This document shows positions 36,474 through 48,631 of a stretch of 64,000 nt of DNA, piece by piece. Each line of letters starts with the position of its first letter. Within the stretch, counting starts at the first letter, position 1. The notes below the pieces were generated by a model. That model was not told the DNA's origin, ran no database searches, and saw only the letters and a list, made by a program, of their open reading frames with translations. Origin of the DNA: Gemmatimonadota bacterium (GTDB lineage Bacteria > Gemmatimonadota > Gemmatimonadetes > Longimicrobiales > Gaopeijiaceae); contig JAUIEJ010000002.1 in NCBI GenBank assembly GCA_030428885.1, positions 436,501 to 500,500 of the forward strand, written 5' to 3'. The translations under genes and the position numbers were made by a program.

Positions 36474-36621
36474 GATCCGCTTCGCCCATGAAGGTCCACG
36501 CGTCGACGGCAAGTTGCCACATCACGCCGATACGCTCGGCAGGAGACGCGTCGGAGTAGTCGAGCCGACGCTCCACATCTCGGAGGCCGGCGATCCGGAT
36601 TTCCGTTTCTCGTTCGGCCAT
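36418..36621 (-). CDS. Small partner protein of the nucleotidyltransferase
   Basis: A 67-residue protein, MAERETEIRIAGLRDVERR and onward, with a strong Shine-Dalgarno GGAGAGG before its ATG. Residues 20-45 contain ASPAERIGVMWQLAVDAWTF, a helix pattern common in short proteins encoded directly before minimal nucleotidyltransferases. It overlaps the transferase gene by 56 bp and follows the RHH antitoxin gene by 26 bp. It may be the antitoxin of the transferase; this is inferred from position and family habit. Confidence 0.65.
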   Translation of the reverse strand: MAERETEIRIAGLRDVERRLDYSDASPAERIGVMWQLAVDAWTFMGEADRAESPLQRDVVRIERRGR

Positions 36622-36647
36622 ATCCTCTCCTTCGATACGGAGGACCG

Positions 36648-36890
36648 CTACTCCGGCAGTTCGTCCCCAGCCGTAGGAGCAACGTCCGGAACCCGGGACA
36701 GGACCTCCAGGAAGGCGTCACGCGAACCGCGCGTGGCTCGCTCCTCCAGATAGGCCACCGTGTCCAGGGCAGAGACCTTTTCGGCGAGGGCCGTCGCGAT
36801 CAGTTGATTCATCGAGATTCCCTCTCGCTTCGCCAACTCCCGTGCTCGTTCATGGAGCGACTCCGGGAGCCGCAAGCTCATCGTGCTCAT
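36648..36890 (-). CDS. Ribbon-helix-helix antitoxin of a PIN toxin
   Basis: An 80-residue protein: MSTMSLRLPESLHERARELAKREGISMNQLIATALAEKV is a complete RHH DNA-binding domain of the CopG/HicB-antitoxin type, followed by a tail (about 45-80) that should bind the toxin. The ATG overlaps the toxin stop (ATGA at 36887-36890). Here the antitoxin gene is second, after the toxin. Confidence 0.85.
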   Translation of the reverse strand: MSTMSLRLPESLHERARELAKREGISMNQLIATALAEKVSALDTVAYLEERATRGSRDAFLEVLSRVPDVAPTAGDELPE

Positions 36891-37309
36891 GGGGCTTCGC
36901 TCTCCAATTCCGTGAGAAACTCCGACGGTCGCACGATACGAACTCCGAATCGTTCTTCCACGCCCGCGTAGTCCCGAACGTTGTGGGTCAGGATCATGTC
37001 TGCGGAAGCCCCGACCGCGACCTCGAGCACCATTTCGTCGCCGGGGTCACGAAGAAACGGACGCCAGAGGTAGTAGATCGGTTGCCGGTCTCCAATCCGA
37101 CAGAGGTAGTCGATGACCGCTTCCACATCCGCCTGCTCCAGCTTCGTTCGACGGCCTAGAACCATCTCGTACTCGAGTACGAGCGGAACGGATAAGACGA
37201 TCCGGAACGGCGCCTTCGGGCCGATAGATCGCAACAACGCGTGTGATGCGCCGCGACGGGATCGCATTGCAGCCACGAGCACGTTGGTGTCGACGACGAC
37301 CCGAATCAT
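36887..37309 (-). CDS. PIN-domain toxin (putative ribonuclease)
   Basis: A 140-residue PIN protein of the group of putative toxin-antitoxin PIN components. Acidic metal-binding residues are visible: Asp7 in VVVDTNVLVAA, Glu near residue 47 in VPLVLEYEMVLG, Asp and Glu in FLRDPGDEMVLEVA, and Asp in ILTHNVRDY. Such proteins cleave RNA. It is the first gene of a leftward run toxin, RHH antitoxin, small protein, nucleotidyltransferase. A dyad lies directly before its ATG. Confidence 0.88.
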   Translation of the reverse strand: MIRVVVDTNVLVAAMRSRRGASHALLRSIGPKAPFRIVLSVPLVLEYEMVLGRRTKLEQADVEAVIDYLCRIGDRQPIYYLWRPFLRDPGDEMVLEVAVGASADMILTHNVRDYAGVEERFGVRIVRPSEFLTELESEAP

Positions 37310-37310
37310 A

Positions 37311-37330
37311 TGGTATGATATACGATACCA
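37311..37330. promoter_or_regulatory. Inverted repeat at the start of the PIN toxin operon
   Basis: TGGTAT (37311-37316) and ATACCA (37325-37330) flank 8 bp that contain TATA, directly upstream of the toxin ATG. An AT-rich dyad there is a likely binding site for the RHH antitoxin, which usually represses its own operon. Confidence 0.6.
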
Positions 37331-37362
37331 CCCAGCGATGGAAGTTTTCCATCTCTCCCCGT

Positions 37363-37413
37363 TTGCCCCACCCCCATCTTCGGTGTATATTCGGTCTTCG
37401 GTTTCTGTTCGGT
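37363..37413 (+). promoter_or_regulatory. imuB promoter with four TTCGGT repeats
   Basis: TTCGGT occurs at 37379-37384, 37390-37395, 37397-37402 and 37408-37413, forming two units TTCGGT-N5-TTCGGT with an 18-bp period. A possible promoter overlaps them: TTGCCC (37363-37368), 17 bp, TATATT (37386-37391). The -10 is therefore inside the first repeat unit. The same unit lies over the dnaE2 -10. Confidence 0.6.
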
Positions 37414-37449
37414 TTTTTCCGCCCTTCCCGGTCGCTTACCGAAGCCCCC

Positions 37450-38838
37450 ATGTCCCACGTCCGCAGCCGCGCGTCCACCCGCGCCCCCGCCCGCACCGAC
37501 CCCCGGGTCGATGCCCGTCCCGACACCTCTCCGGGGCTCGCGGCGACCCACGATCGCACCCCCGCCTCGTCGGGTCGGGGCAGCCGCACCGCCCTCTGCC
37601 TCTGGCTGCCCACCTTCGAGCTGCGCCTCGAGCTCGTGCGCTCTCCCGAGCTCGACCGCACCTCGGTGGCCCTGCTCTCCCCCGGCGACGGGGTGCGGCG
37701 CACGGTGTGGCAGGTATCGGAGCGGGCCCACGACGCGGGAGTGCGCACGGGGCAGCTCGTGTCGCAGGCGGTCTCGCTCTGCCCGTCGCTGACCCTGCTC
37801 GAGCCCGATCCGGCCCACTACGACGCCGCCGTCGAGGCCATGCTCGAGACGCTGTCGGGGCTGACCCCCGTGGTCGAACCGTCGGCCGAGCGGGGGCGGG
37901 TGTTTCTGGGCATGGACGGGCTCGGCCGCCTCTACGGCTCGCCCCACAACCAGGTGCGCCGGGTGCTCCACGCCCTCTTCCAGGTGTTTCCCCGCCCCCT
38001 GGTGGCCGCGACCCGGGCAGGGCTCGCGCCGGGCACCTTCGGGGCGTGGGTGGCGGCGGTGCGGGCCCGCCCGGGGCGCCCCGCCCTGGTGCCCGAAGAG
38101 CGGTTGGCCGAGTTCCTGGCGGCCTGCCCCGTGGCCTGCCTGCCGGTGGAAGACGACATGATCCGGCGCCTCGAGCGCCTGGGCGTGCCCACCCTGGGCG
38201 ACCTCGTGAAGCTGCCCGAGCCGGCGCTGGTGGCCCAGTTCGGCCAGGACGGCCGCGACGCCCTGGCCTGGGCGTCGGGGCGCCGCGTCGACCCGGTTCG
38301 GGCCTGGCACCGCCCCCGCCCCATCCGGGCGTCCCTCGATTTTCCGAGCCCCGCCGGGCAGATCGACATGCTCCACGGCGCCCTGGACCGGCTCCTGGAG
38401 CGGGCCCTCTCCCGTCCGGCCCGCCGGGGGCGCAGCATCCAGACGGCCCGCCTCGAAGCGGCGCTGGAGGGGGGCGGTTCGTGGACGAGCGAGACCGTGC
38501 TCAAGGAGCCCAGCGGCGACAAGGGGCGCCTGGCCTACGTGCTCCGGAGCCGCATGGCCCTCTCGCCCCCGACCCGGGCCGTGGTGTCCCTCACCCTGGA
38601 GTTCACCCGCTTCGGACCCCCCTCCACCCAGAACGACCTCTTCGACCGCGCCGACGCCGACGGCCGCTCCGCCGAGGGCCGCACCCTGAGCGGCGGCTCG
38701 ATTCCCGGGGCGCTCCGCACCGCCGTGCGCGAACTCAAGCTGCGCCTGGGCCACTCCCCCCTCTACCGGGTGGTGGAGCTCGATCCGTGGTCCCGGATCC
38801 CCGAGCGCCGCCACGCCCTGCTCAACTTCGATCCATGA
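37450..38838 (+). CDS. imuB: ImuB-like Y-family polymerase homologue of the mutasome
   Basis: A 462-residue Y-family protein without polymerase active-site acids: the first motif is LCLWLPTFELRLELVR instead of an Asp-containing one, and FLGMDGLGRLYG lacks the Asp-Glu pair of active enzymes. A beta-clamp-binding motif QNDLF is at residues 394-398. ImuB is known to act as the hub that brings DnaE2 to the clamp for error-prone bypass. ATG 37450 is chosen because the frame upstream (to 37243) runs through the promoter. Its stop overlaps the DUF6504 start (ATGA). Probably damage-inducible through the upstream repeats. Confidence 0.88.
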   Translation: MSHVRSRASTRAPARTDPRVDARPDTSPGLAATHDRTPASSGRGSRTALCLWLPTFELRLELVRSPELDRTSVALLSPGDGVRRTVWQVSERAHDAGVRTGQLVSQAVSLCPSLTLLEPDPAHYDAAVEAMLETLSGLTPVVEPSAERGRVFLGMDGLGRLYGSPHNQVRRVLHALFQVFPRPLVAATRAGLAPGTFGAWVAAVRARPGRPALVPEERLAEFLAACPVACLPVEDDMIRRLERLGVPTLGDLVKLPEPALVAQFGQDGRDALAWASGRRVDPVRAWHRPRPIRASLDFPSPAGQIDMLHGALDRLLERALSRPARRGRSIQTARLEAALEGGGSWTSETVLKEPSGDKGRLAYVLRSRMALSPPTRAVVSLTLEFTRFGPPSTQNDLFDRADADGRSAEGRTLSGGSIPGALRTAVRELKLRLGHSPLYRVVELDPWSRIPERRHALLNFDP

Positions 38839-39113
38839 ACCGAACCCTCACGAAGTCCCCCGGCGCCCGCCTGCGTCCCCTGGCCTCCCCCCACGTGCTC
38901 CGGGTGCGGGCCGACGAAGGGGGGCGCCCCATCGCCGTGTGGTTCGGCCGCAAGTGGGACCGCGTCGAGGCGATCCGCGAGTCCTGGCGCATCGACGACG
39001 AGTGGTGGCGGGACCCCGTCTCGCGGGAATACCACGTGGTGGTCCTGGAGGGGGGCCGGGTGGCCACGATCTACCGCGACCTGTGGGGGTCGGGGTGGTA
39101 CCGGCAGGGGTGA
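38835..39113 (+). CDS. DUF6504 protein coupled to imuB
   Basis: A 92-residue protein with the core GGRPIAVWFGRKWDRVEAIRESWRIDDEWWRD and a C-terminal YHVVVLEGGRVATIYRDLW, matching the small DUF6504 family often encoded next to imuB or dnaE2. Its ATG overlaps the imuB stop, so it is made together with ImuB. The family's biochemical function is not known; an accessory role in the mutasome is inferred from linkage. Confidence 0.82.
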   Translation: MNRTLTKSPGARLRPLASPHVLRVRADEGGRPIAVWFGRKWDRVEAIRESWRIDDEWWRDPVSREYHVVVLEGGRVATIYRDLWGSGWYRQG

Positions 39114-39285
39114 GGACTCCGTCCAGGGCCACGGTGACCTTCGATCGCGCCCTGACCCACGATCCCGCGTTCCGCCTTCTGCAGGAGTAGTCCACCAACC
39201 TCAACTCGCCCCCCCAGCCGACGAGACTCGGAGGGGAGTACGACCTCCATCGATCCGGTACCGGAATCGAGGCGCTTCGGGAGCG

Positions 39286-43169
<3,884 letters not shown>

Positions 43170-43173
<4 letters not shown>

Positions 43174-43856
43174 CCGGGGCCTCCCCCCGGGTGGCGGCCC
43201 TCGCGGCAAGGGGCAGCGACCGGATCGCCGTGGAGTTGGACGACGGCCGCACCCTCGAGGTGGCGCTGGAGGTGGCCGACGAGGCCCGGCTCCGGGTCGG
43301 CGACCCGGTGGACCCCCAGCTCGAGGCCCGGCTCCTGGAGTCCGATCTCCGGGTCCGGGCCCGCAACGCCGCACTCTCCCTGCTCTCCGTCCGGGCCCGC
43401 AGCCGGAAGGAGCTGGCCGATCGGCTGCGCCGAAAGGAGTTCCCCCGGGCCGTCGTCCAGACCTGCCTCGACGATCTCGAGAGCGCGGGATGGCTCGATG
43501 ACGCCGCCTTCGCCCGGGGCCTCGTCCGGGACCGGCTCCGGCTGCGTCCCCGGGGTCCCGGACGCATGACCCAGGAACTCCGGAGCAAGGGTGTGGACGA
43601 CGCGGTGGCCCGGGACGCCGTGGACGAGGTCTTCCGGGAGGAATCCGTGTCGGTGCCCACCCTGGCCGTGGACGTGGCCCGGGGATGGCTACGGCGGCAG
43701 GGGCCGTCGGTGCGCGACGCCCTGCTCTCGGCCGACTGGAGCGACGAGCGGACCAAGGCCCAGCGGCGGCTCCACAGCTTCCTGGCCCGCCGGGGATTCA
43801 CCGGGGCCGTGGCCCGGGCTGCCCTGGAGACGCTCCGAGCCGAAGCCCGGGAGTAG
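43170..43856 (+). CDS. recX: RecX-family regulator of RecA
   Basis: A 228-residue protein of helical repeats: ALSLLSVRARSRKELADRLRRKEFPRAVVQTCLDDLESAGWLDDAAFARGLVRDR is the RecX core, and SDERTKAQRRLHSFLARRGFTGAVARAALE is the last repeat. RecX binds RecA filaments and restrains them. It is somewhat longer than the family's usual 150-200 residues because of an N-terminal beta-like stretch (about 1-60), as in longer RecX forms. GTG 43170 overlaps the kinase stop. recA is not in the window. Confidence 0.88.
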
Positions 43857-43863
43857 CGTAGCC

Positions 43864-45105
43864 CTACCGCTGGAGGGCGTAGACCCGGACCTGCTCGACC
43901 CCCAGGGCATCGGTGTGGATCCCCACCAGGCGATCGCCCTCGATCTCCCGGAGATCGAAGCCCGAGGGCACGGTCAGGATGCCCAGGAACGCCCCGGCGG
44001 GGTCGAAGATCCGCCACCGGGCGGGTTCGTCCGACGCCCAGGGCGCACGCCAGATGCGAAGCCAGATCGTGCCGTCGGCCTCCACCACCACCTGATCGGC
44101 CACCGGGTAGCGATCGGGGAGCGACACGTCGGCCAACTGGCGCATGCGGGTGCGGCGGGCCTCCGGGTCGGCGTCGGGCCCGAGCTGGGCGTCCACGGCC
44201 CGCTCCAGATCACCGTCCACGGGCGTCTCGGGCGGCACCGTCAGGCGCACCCGGCGCACCAGGGTGCCGTCGGAGGTTCGTACGGCGAGGTCGACCGTCT
44301 GGCTCGCACCCGAGACGATCCAGTCGCCCCGGGCGTCCACGAATCCGGTCCGGGCCAGGGGAGGCGGCATGACCCCGATGCTTCCCGCGTCGCGCATCAC
44401 GACCAATTCCCCGGTGTGCGCCGACAGCACGGAGTCCTGGATGGCGCCCTCCAGGTCGGCGAGGTAGTAGCCCACCTGGGGCCAGACCACTTCGGTCCCC
44501 TGCCCCTCGCCGCCCGAGAAGGTCACGCCCCCGTTCGCCAGGACCCGGCCACCGTCGAGCACCGCCATGGGCGCGGCGGTCGTGGTGCCCTCGGCCGGCG
44601 TCGGCGTGTAGGTGCGCGCCGTTTCACCGTCGGGGGCGAGCACGGTCACGCGACGGGACCGGAAGTCCCACGCCAGCACGGAGTCCCCCGGGATCACCGC
44701 CACCCACGACAGACTCAGGAACTCGCCGGGGCCCTCGCCCTCTCCGCCGGCCTGCCACAGAAGAGACCCGTCGGGGGCGAAGGCCCGAACGTGGTTCGTC
44801 CCCCGGTTCGCCAGGACGAGGGATCGGTCGCTCCGAAGGGTGGGCGCCGACACCTGGGCGAGGAGGTAGGGATCGTCGCCGTCCAGGGTGCCCACGGCCA
44901 GAGCGGGTTCGGGAGCGAGGGTCCAGGCGTCGTCGGGGCCCCAGCGGGGCGCCGTGTTCTCGACGATCTCCACCCCGGCGCTGTCGCGCACCACGGGGCC
45001 CGCGGTGGGCGGCGTGTCTCCGTCGCCGCACGCCGCCATCGTCACACAGGCGATCCCTGTGATCACTCCCGCCGCCGAACCGGCGGCTCCTCGTCGTCCA
45101 CCCAT
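43864..45105 (-). CDS. Six-bladed beta-propeller lipoprotein
   Basis: A 413-residue lipoprotein with lipobox VTMAAC (Cys26). After the stretch VVRDSAGVEIVENTAP, typical of these proteins, it has blades such as LVLANRGTNHVRAFAPDGSLLWQ and GGEGEGPGEFLSLSWVAVIPGDSVLAWD. It is related in plan to the propellers at 16003 and 32898. It is convergent with recX (7 bp apart) and divergent from dnaE2. Function unknown; its place between repair genes is probably accidental. Confidence 0.85.
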   Translation of the reverse strand: MGGRRGAAGSAAGVITGIACVTMAACGDGDTPPTAGPVVRDSAGVEIVENTAPRWGPDDAWTLAPEPALAVGTLDGDDPYLLAQVSAPTLRSDRSLVLANRGTNHVRAFAPDGSLLWQAGGEGEGPGEFLSLSWVAVIPGDSVLAWDFRSRRVTVLAPDGETARTYTPTPAEGTTTAAPMAVLDGGRVLANGGVTFSGGEGQGTEVVWPQVGYYLADLEGAIQDSVLSAHTGELVVMRDAGSIGVMPPPLARTGFVDARGDWIVSGASQTVDLAVRTSDGTLVRRVRLTVPPETPVDGDLERAVDAQLGPDADPEARRTRMRQLADVSLPDRYPVADQVVVEADGTIWLRIWRAPWASDEPARWRIFDPAGAFLGILTVPSGFDLREIEGDRLVGIHTDALGVEQVRVYALQR

Positions 45106-45171
45106 CGTCGCTCCCGGGCATGGGGTTCGTCACGGAGTCCCCATGAATGTAGCAACCGCCCCCTCGTCGGG

Positions 45172-45223
45172 TTGCTCGGACGTCGGTCTTCGGTGTATCT
45201 TCGGTACCCGAACGAACACCGAA
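45172..45223 (+). promoter_or_regulatory. dnaE2 promoter with TTCGGT direct repeat and outer dyad
   Basis: TTCGGT at 45189-45194 and 45200-45205 repeats with the same 11-bp period as at imuB, and the first 10 bases TTCGGTGTAT are identical at both. A possible promoter is TTGCTC (45172-45177), 18 bp, TATCTT (45196-45201). TTCGGTGT (45189-45196) and ACACCGAA (45216-45223) form an outer inverted repeat. The start codon is at 45237. Confidence 0.6.
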
Positions 45224-45236
45224 AACGGAGAAGCGC

Positions 45237-48200
45237 GTGGGAACACCGGGATACGTGGAGCTGCACTGCCATTCGGGCTTCTCCTTCCTCGACGGGGCGT
45301 CCCATCCGGAGGAATTGGTCCTGGCGGCGCTGGAACTCGGCTACCCCGCCCTGGCCCTCACGGATCACGACGGACTCCACGGCGCCATGGAGTTCGCCCA
45401 GGCGGCCCGGCTCCACGGCCTCCAACCCATCACCGGGGTGGAGCTCACGCTGCGGGACGTGGTGCCGGGCCTCGACCTCGATACCCAGCCCGCGTGGCCG
45501 GCCCGGGGGCATCACGTCACCCTCCTGGCCGAAACCCCCACGGGCTACGCCAACCTGTGCCGGCTCGTCACCCGGACCCGCATGGAGAGCCCCCGGGAAT
45601 CGCCGTCCCTCCCCATGGATGGGCTTCTGGGGGACCCCGCGCGGGTGGAGGGCATCGTCTGCCTCACGGGGTGCCGGAGGAGTCCGGTGTGGGCGGCCCT
45701 GGAGTCGAGCCGGGCCGAGGGAGAAGCCATGCTGGGCCGTTTCCGGGAGGCCTTCGGTCCCCATCGGCTCTTCGTGGAACTGCAGGACAACCGCGTCCGG
45801 GGCGACGCGGCCCGGGGCAAGGCGCTGGGCCGCCTGGCCGACGACCTGGGGCTGCCGGTGGTGGCCACCAACGACGTCCACATCCATCGCCCCGAACGCC
45901 ACCGTCTCCAGGACGTTCTTGCGGCGATCCGGCACCGGGCCACCCTCGACGGATCCCACGCCGTGCGGCGGCCGAATCGCTGCCACGCCCTGGCCACCGC
46001 CGAAGAGATGGCCCGGCGGTTCACCGGTCGCCGCGACGCCCTGACCCACACCCTGGTGCTGGCCGAGCGCTGCGCCGCCTTCGACCTCACCCGCGATCTC
46101 GGCTACGTCTTTCCCGACTTCGAGGGAAGCGAGCGGGGTGGCGCCCTGGAAACCCTGGCCGCGGTCTGCCTGGCGGAGTTGGGGAAGCGCTACGAGCCGG
46201 GCTCGAAACTCGAGGCCGACGCCGAGGAGCGGCTGCACCAGGAGCTCAAGCTGGTGGATCTCCACGGGCTGGCGGGATTTTTCCTGGTCTACCGCGACAT
46301 CATGAACCTGGCCCGGGACGTGGCCCTGGAGGTTCGGGGCGACTCGCCCCGGGCCCGGTCCGGGCTCCCCCCCGGACGGGGGCGGGGCTCGTCGGTGTCG
46401 TCCATCATCTGCTACCTCATCGGCCTCTCCCACGTGGACCCGGTGAAGGCCGACCTCTTCCTGGGGCGCTTCCTCAACGAGGCGCTCCGGAGCGTGCCCG
46501 ACATCGATCTGGACTTTCCCCGGGACATCCGGGAGGAGCTGATCCTGCGGGTCTACCAGCGCTACGGGCAGGAGCACGCGGGGCTGGTCTGCGCCTTCCC
46601 CACCTACCGGCTGCGTTCGGCGGTGCGGGAGGTGGGCAAGGCCCTGGATCTGCCCTTCGGCGATCTGGAGAAGCTGGCCAAGCTCGCCGAACACCGCTCG
46701 GCCACGGGGCTCAAGGAGGAACTGGAGCGCCTGCCCGAGTTCCGGGAGCGGGCCCAGGCCCCCCTCTGGCAGGCTCTGGGAGCCCTGGCCGAGGAGATCG
46801 CCGGGCTCCCTCGCCACGTCTCCCAGCACGTGGGGGGCATGATCATTTCGTCGCGTCCCCTGGTGGAGATCGTGCCCCTGGAGCCGGCGGCCATGGAGGG
46901 CCGGGTGCTGTGCCAGTGGGACAAGGACTCGTGCGACGACGCGGGCTTCATCAAGATCGATTTTCTGGCCCTGGGCATGCTCTCCCTGGTGGAAGACGCC
47001 GTCGACCTCATCGCCGAGCGGGAGGGGGCGCCCCCCGACCTGTCCCGGATCGACTACCGGGACGAGGCCATCTACGACCGCATCTGCGACGGCGACACCG
47101 TGGGACTCTTCCAGGTGGAGAGCCGGGCCCAGATCCAGATGCTCCGGCGGGTGCGGCCGCGGAACCTGGAGGATCTGGCCGTCCAGGTGGCCATCGTCCG
47201 TCCCGGGCCCATCGTGGGGGGCGCCGTGAACCCCTACGTCCGTCGGCGGGAGATGCTGCGGGAGGATCCAGGGTTCCAGGTGCCCTACGACCATCCCCTC
47301 CTGGAGGAGGCCCTGGGAGAGACCCTGGGAGTGATCATCTTCCAGGATCAGGTGCTCAAGGTCTGCCAGGCCCTGGCGGGCTTCAGCGACGGGCAGGCCG
47401 AGGATCTGCGCCGGGCCATGAGCCGGAAGCGCTCCAAGGAGGCCATGCGCTCCCACTGGGAGGCGTTCCGGGACGGTGCCGCGGAGCGGGGCGTGGACGA
47501 ACAGGTGGCCCGGAAGATCTTCGAGCAGGTGTCGGGCTTCAGCGAGTTCGGGTTTCCCAAGTCCCACGCCGCGGCCTTCGGGCTCCTGGCCTACCAGTCG
47601 GCCTGGCTGCGCCACTACCACCCCATCGAGTACTACGTCGCCCTCTTCAACAACCAGCCCATGGGGTTCTACTCCCTGGACGCCCTGGGCCGGGACGCAC
47701 GGCGCAACGGGCTCGGGATCCTCCTCCCCGACGTGAACCGCAGCCGGGTGGAGTGCACGGCCGAGGGCGACGACCTGCGGGTGGGGCTGGGCTTCGTCCG
47801 GGGGCTGGGCACGGACATGGCCGAGCGGGTGGTGGAGGAGCGGGAGCGGCGGGGACGCTTCGCCTCCCTCCTGGACTTCCTGCGCCGCACTCCGGCGACC
47901 CTGAAGCGGCCCGCGGTGGAGAACCTCGTCTGGGTGGGGGCCTTCGATCGCGCGGGCCTGACCCGCCGGGAGCTTCTGTGGCAGGTCGGGCTCTGGCTCG
48001 GGCCCGAATCCGACGCCCGTCGAACCGGCGGCCGGGACGATCATCCCCAGCAGGAACTCCCCTTGGACGACCCCTACGCCGGGCTCTCCTTCGGCGACCT
48101 CGGCGACGCCGATCGACTGGTGGCGGAGTACCGCATGCTCCGCTTCTCCACCCGGCTGCATCCCCTCTCCCTGCTCCGGGATCGACTGCCTCCCGACACC

Positions 48201-48614
48201 GTGGTGTCGGACCGGTTTCCCGACCTGCCCGATCGGAGCATGGTCCGGGTGGCAGGCCTCGTGACCGCCCGCCAAAGACCTTCCACCGCCAAAGGCTATG
48301 TCTTTGTTCTAATGGAAGATGAGCACGGTGCCATCAACGTGATTCTAAAGCCCGATATCTACGATCGGCACCGCACCGAGGTTCGCCTCGAGCCCTTCCT
48401 GGTGGTCCGGGGACGCCTCCAGAAAGACGGCGCCACCATGAACGTCATCGCCACGGAGGTGGGGGCGGTCCGGGCCGCCGACCCCACCCTCCAACCGGCG
48501 CTTCCCGATACGTTGGAGTACTGGGGGGAGCACCGTAAACCGAACAACAATTCGGGTTTTGATTACCTCACGGCCCTGCGTCAGAATCCCCCCGGCACGA
48601 AGAGCTGGGGATGA
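45237..48614 (+). CDS. dnaE2: Error-prone DNA polymerase DnaE2 (ImuC)
   Basis: A 1125-residue C-family polymerase. The PHP domain opens the protein (YVELHCHSGFSFLDGASHPEEL, then LALTDHDGLHG). The polymerase core has the PDIDLDFPRDIREE catalytic Asp pair near 421-425, then SQHVGGMIIS, LCQWDKDSCDDAGFIKIDFL and GFPKSHAAAFGLLAYQSAWL. A C-terminal OB domain (VRVAGLVTARQRPSTAKGY) follows. The order and length match DnaE2 rather than replicative DnaE1. The start is GTG 45237 with GGAG 6 nt upstream. With ImuB it performs mutagenic bypass. imuA, the usual third member, is not in the window. Confidence 0.93.
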   Translation: MGTPGYVELHCHSGFSFLDGASHPEELVLAALELGYPALALTDHDGLHGAMEFAQAARLHGLQPITGVELTLRDVVPGLDLDTQPAWPARGHHVTLLAETPTGYANLCRLVTRTRMESPRESPSLPMDGLLGDPARVEGIVCLTGCRRSPVWAALESSRAEGEAMLGRFREAFGPHRLFVELQDNRVRGDAARGKALGRLADDLGLPVVATNDVHIHRPERHRLQDVLAAIRHRATLDGSHAVRRPNRCHALATAEEMARRFTGRRDALTHTLVLAERCAAFDLTRDLGYVFPDFEGSERGGALETLAAVCLAELGKRYEPGSKLEADAEERLHQELKLVDLHGLAGFFLVYRDIMNLARDVALEVRGDSPRARSGLPPGRGRGSSVSSIICYLIGLSHVDPVKADLFLGRFLNEALRSVPDIDLDFPRDIREELILRVYQRYGQEHAGLVCAFPTYRLRSAVREVGKALDLPFGDLEKLAKLAEHRSATGLKEELERLPEFRERAQAPLWQALGALAEEIAGLPRHVSQHVGGMIISSRPLVEIVPLEPAAMEGRVLCQWDKDSCDDAGFIKIDFLALGMLSLVEDAVDLIAEREGAPPDLSRIDYRDEAIYDRICDGDTVGLFQVESRAQIQMLRRVRPRNLEDLAVQVAIVRPGPIVGGAVNPYVRRREMLREDPGFQVPYDHPLLEEALGETLGVIIFQDQVLKVCQALAGFSDGQAEDLRRAMSRKRSKEAMRSHWEAFRDGAAERGVDEQVARKIFEQVSGFSEFGFPKSHAAAFGLLAYQSAWLRHYHPIEYYVALFNNQPMGFYSLDALGRDARRNGLGILLPDVNRSRVECTAEGDDLRVGLGFVRGLGTDMAERVVEERERRGRFASLLDFLRRTPATLKRPAVENLVWVGAFDRAGLTRRELLWQVGLWLGPESDARRTGGRDDHPQQELPLDDPYAGLSFGDLGDADRLVAEYRMLRFSTRLHPLSLLRDRLPPDTVVSDRFPDLPDRSMVRVAGLVTARQRPSTAKGYVFVLMEDEHGAINVILKPDIYDRHRTEVRLEPFLVVRGRLQKDGATMNVIATEVGAVRAADPTLQPALPDTLEYWGEHRKPNNNSGFDYLTALRQNPPGTKSWG

Positions 48615-48631
48615 GAGGGTTCGCCCGGGGG

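Noticed and set aside
39114-39190. Frame ending FDRALTHDPAFRLLQE after DUF6504
   Set aside because: It begins inside DUF6504 in another frame, has no start or ribosome site of its own, and no recognisable family.
45151-45176. AGCAACC / GGTTGCT dyad before dnaE2
   Set aside because: It is only 7 bp per arm with a 12-bp gap and overlaps the -35; too weak beside the TTCGGT repeats to call separately.
45063-48275. 1070-codon frame antisense to dnaE2
   Set aside because: dnaE2 on the plus strand has all polymerase motifs; the antisense frame has none.
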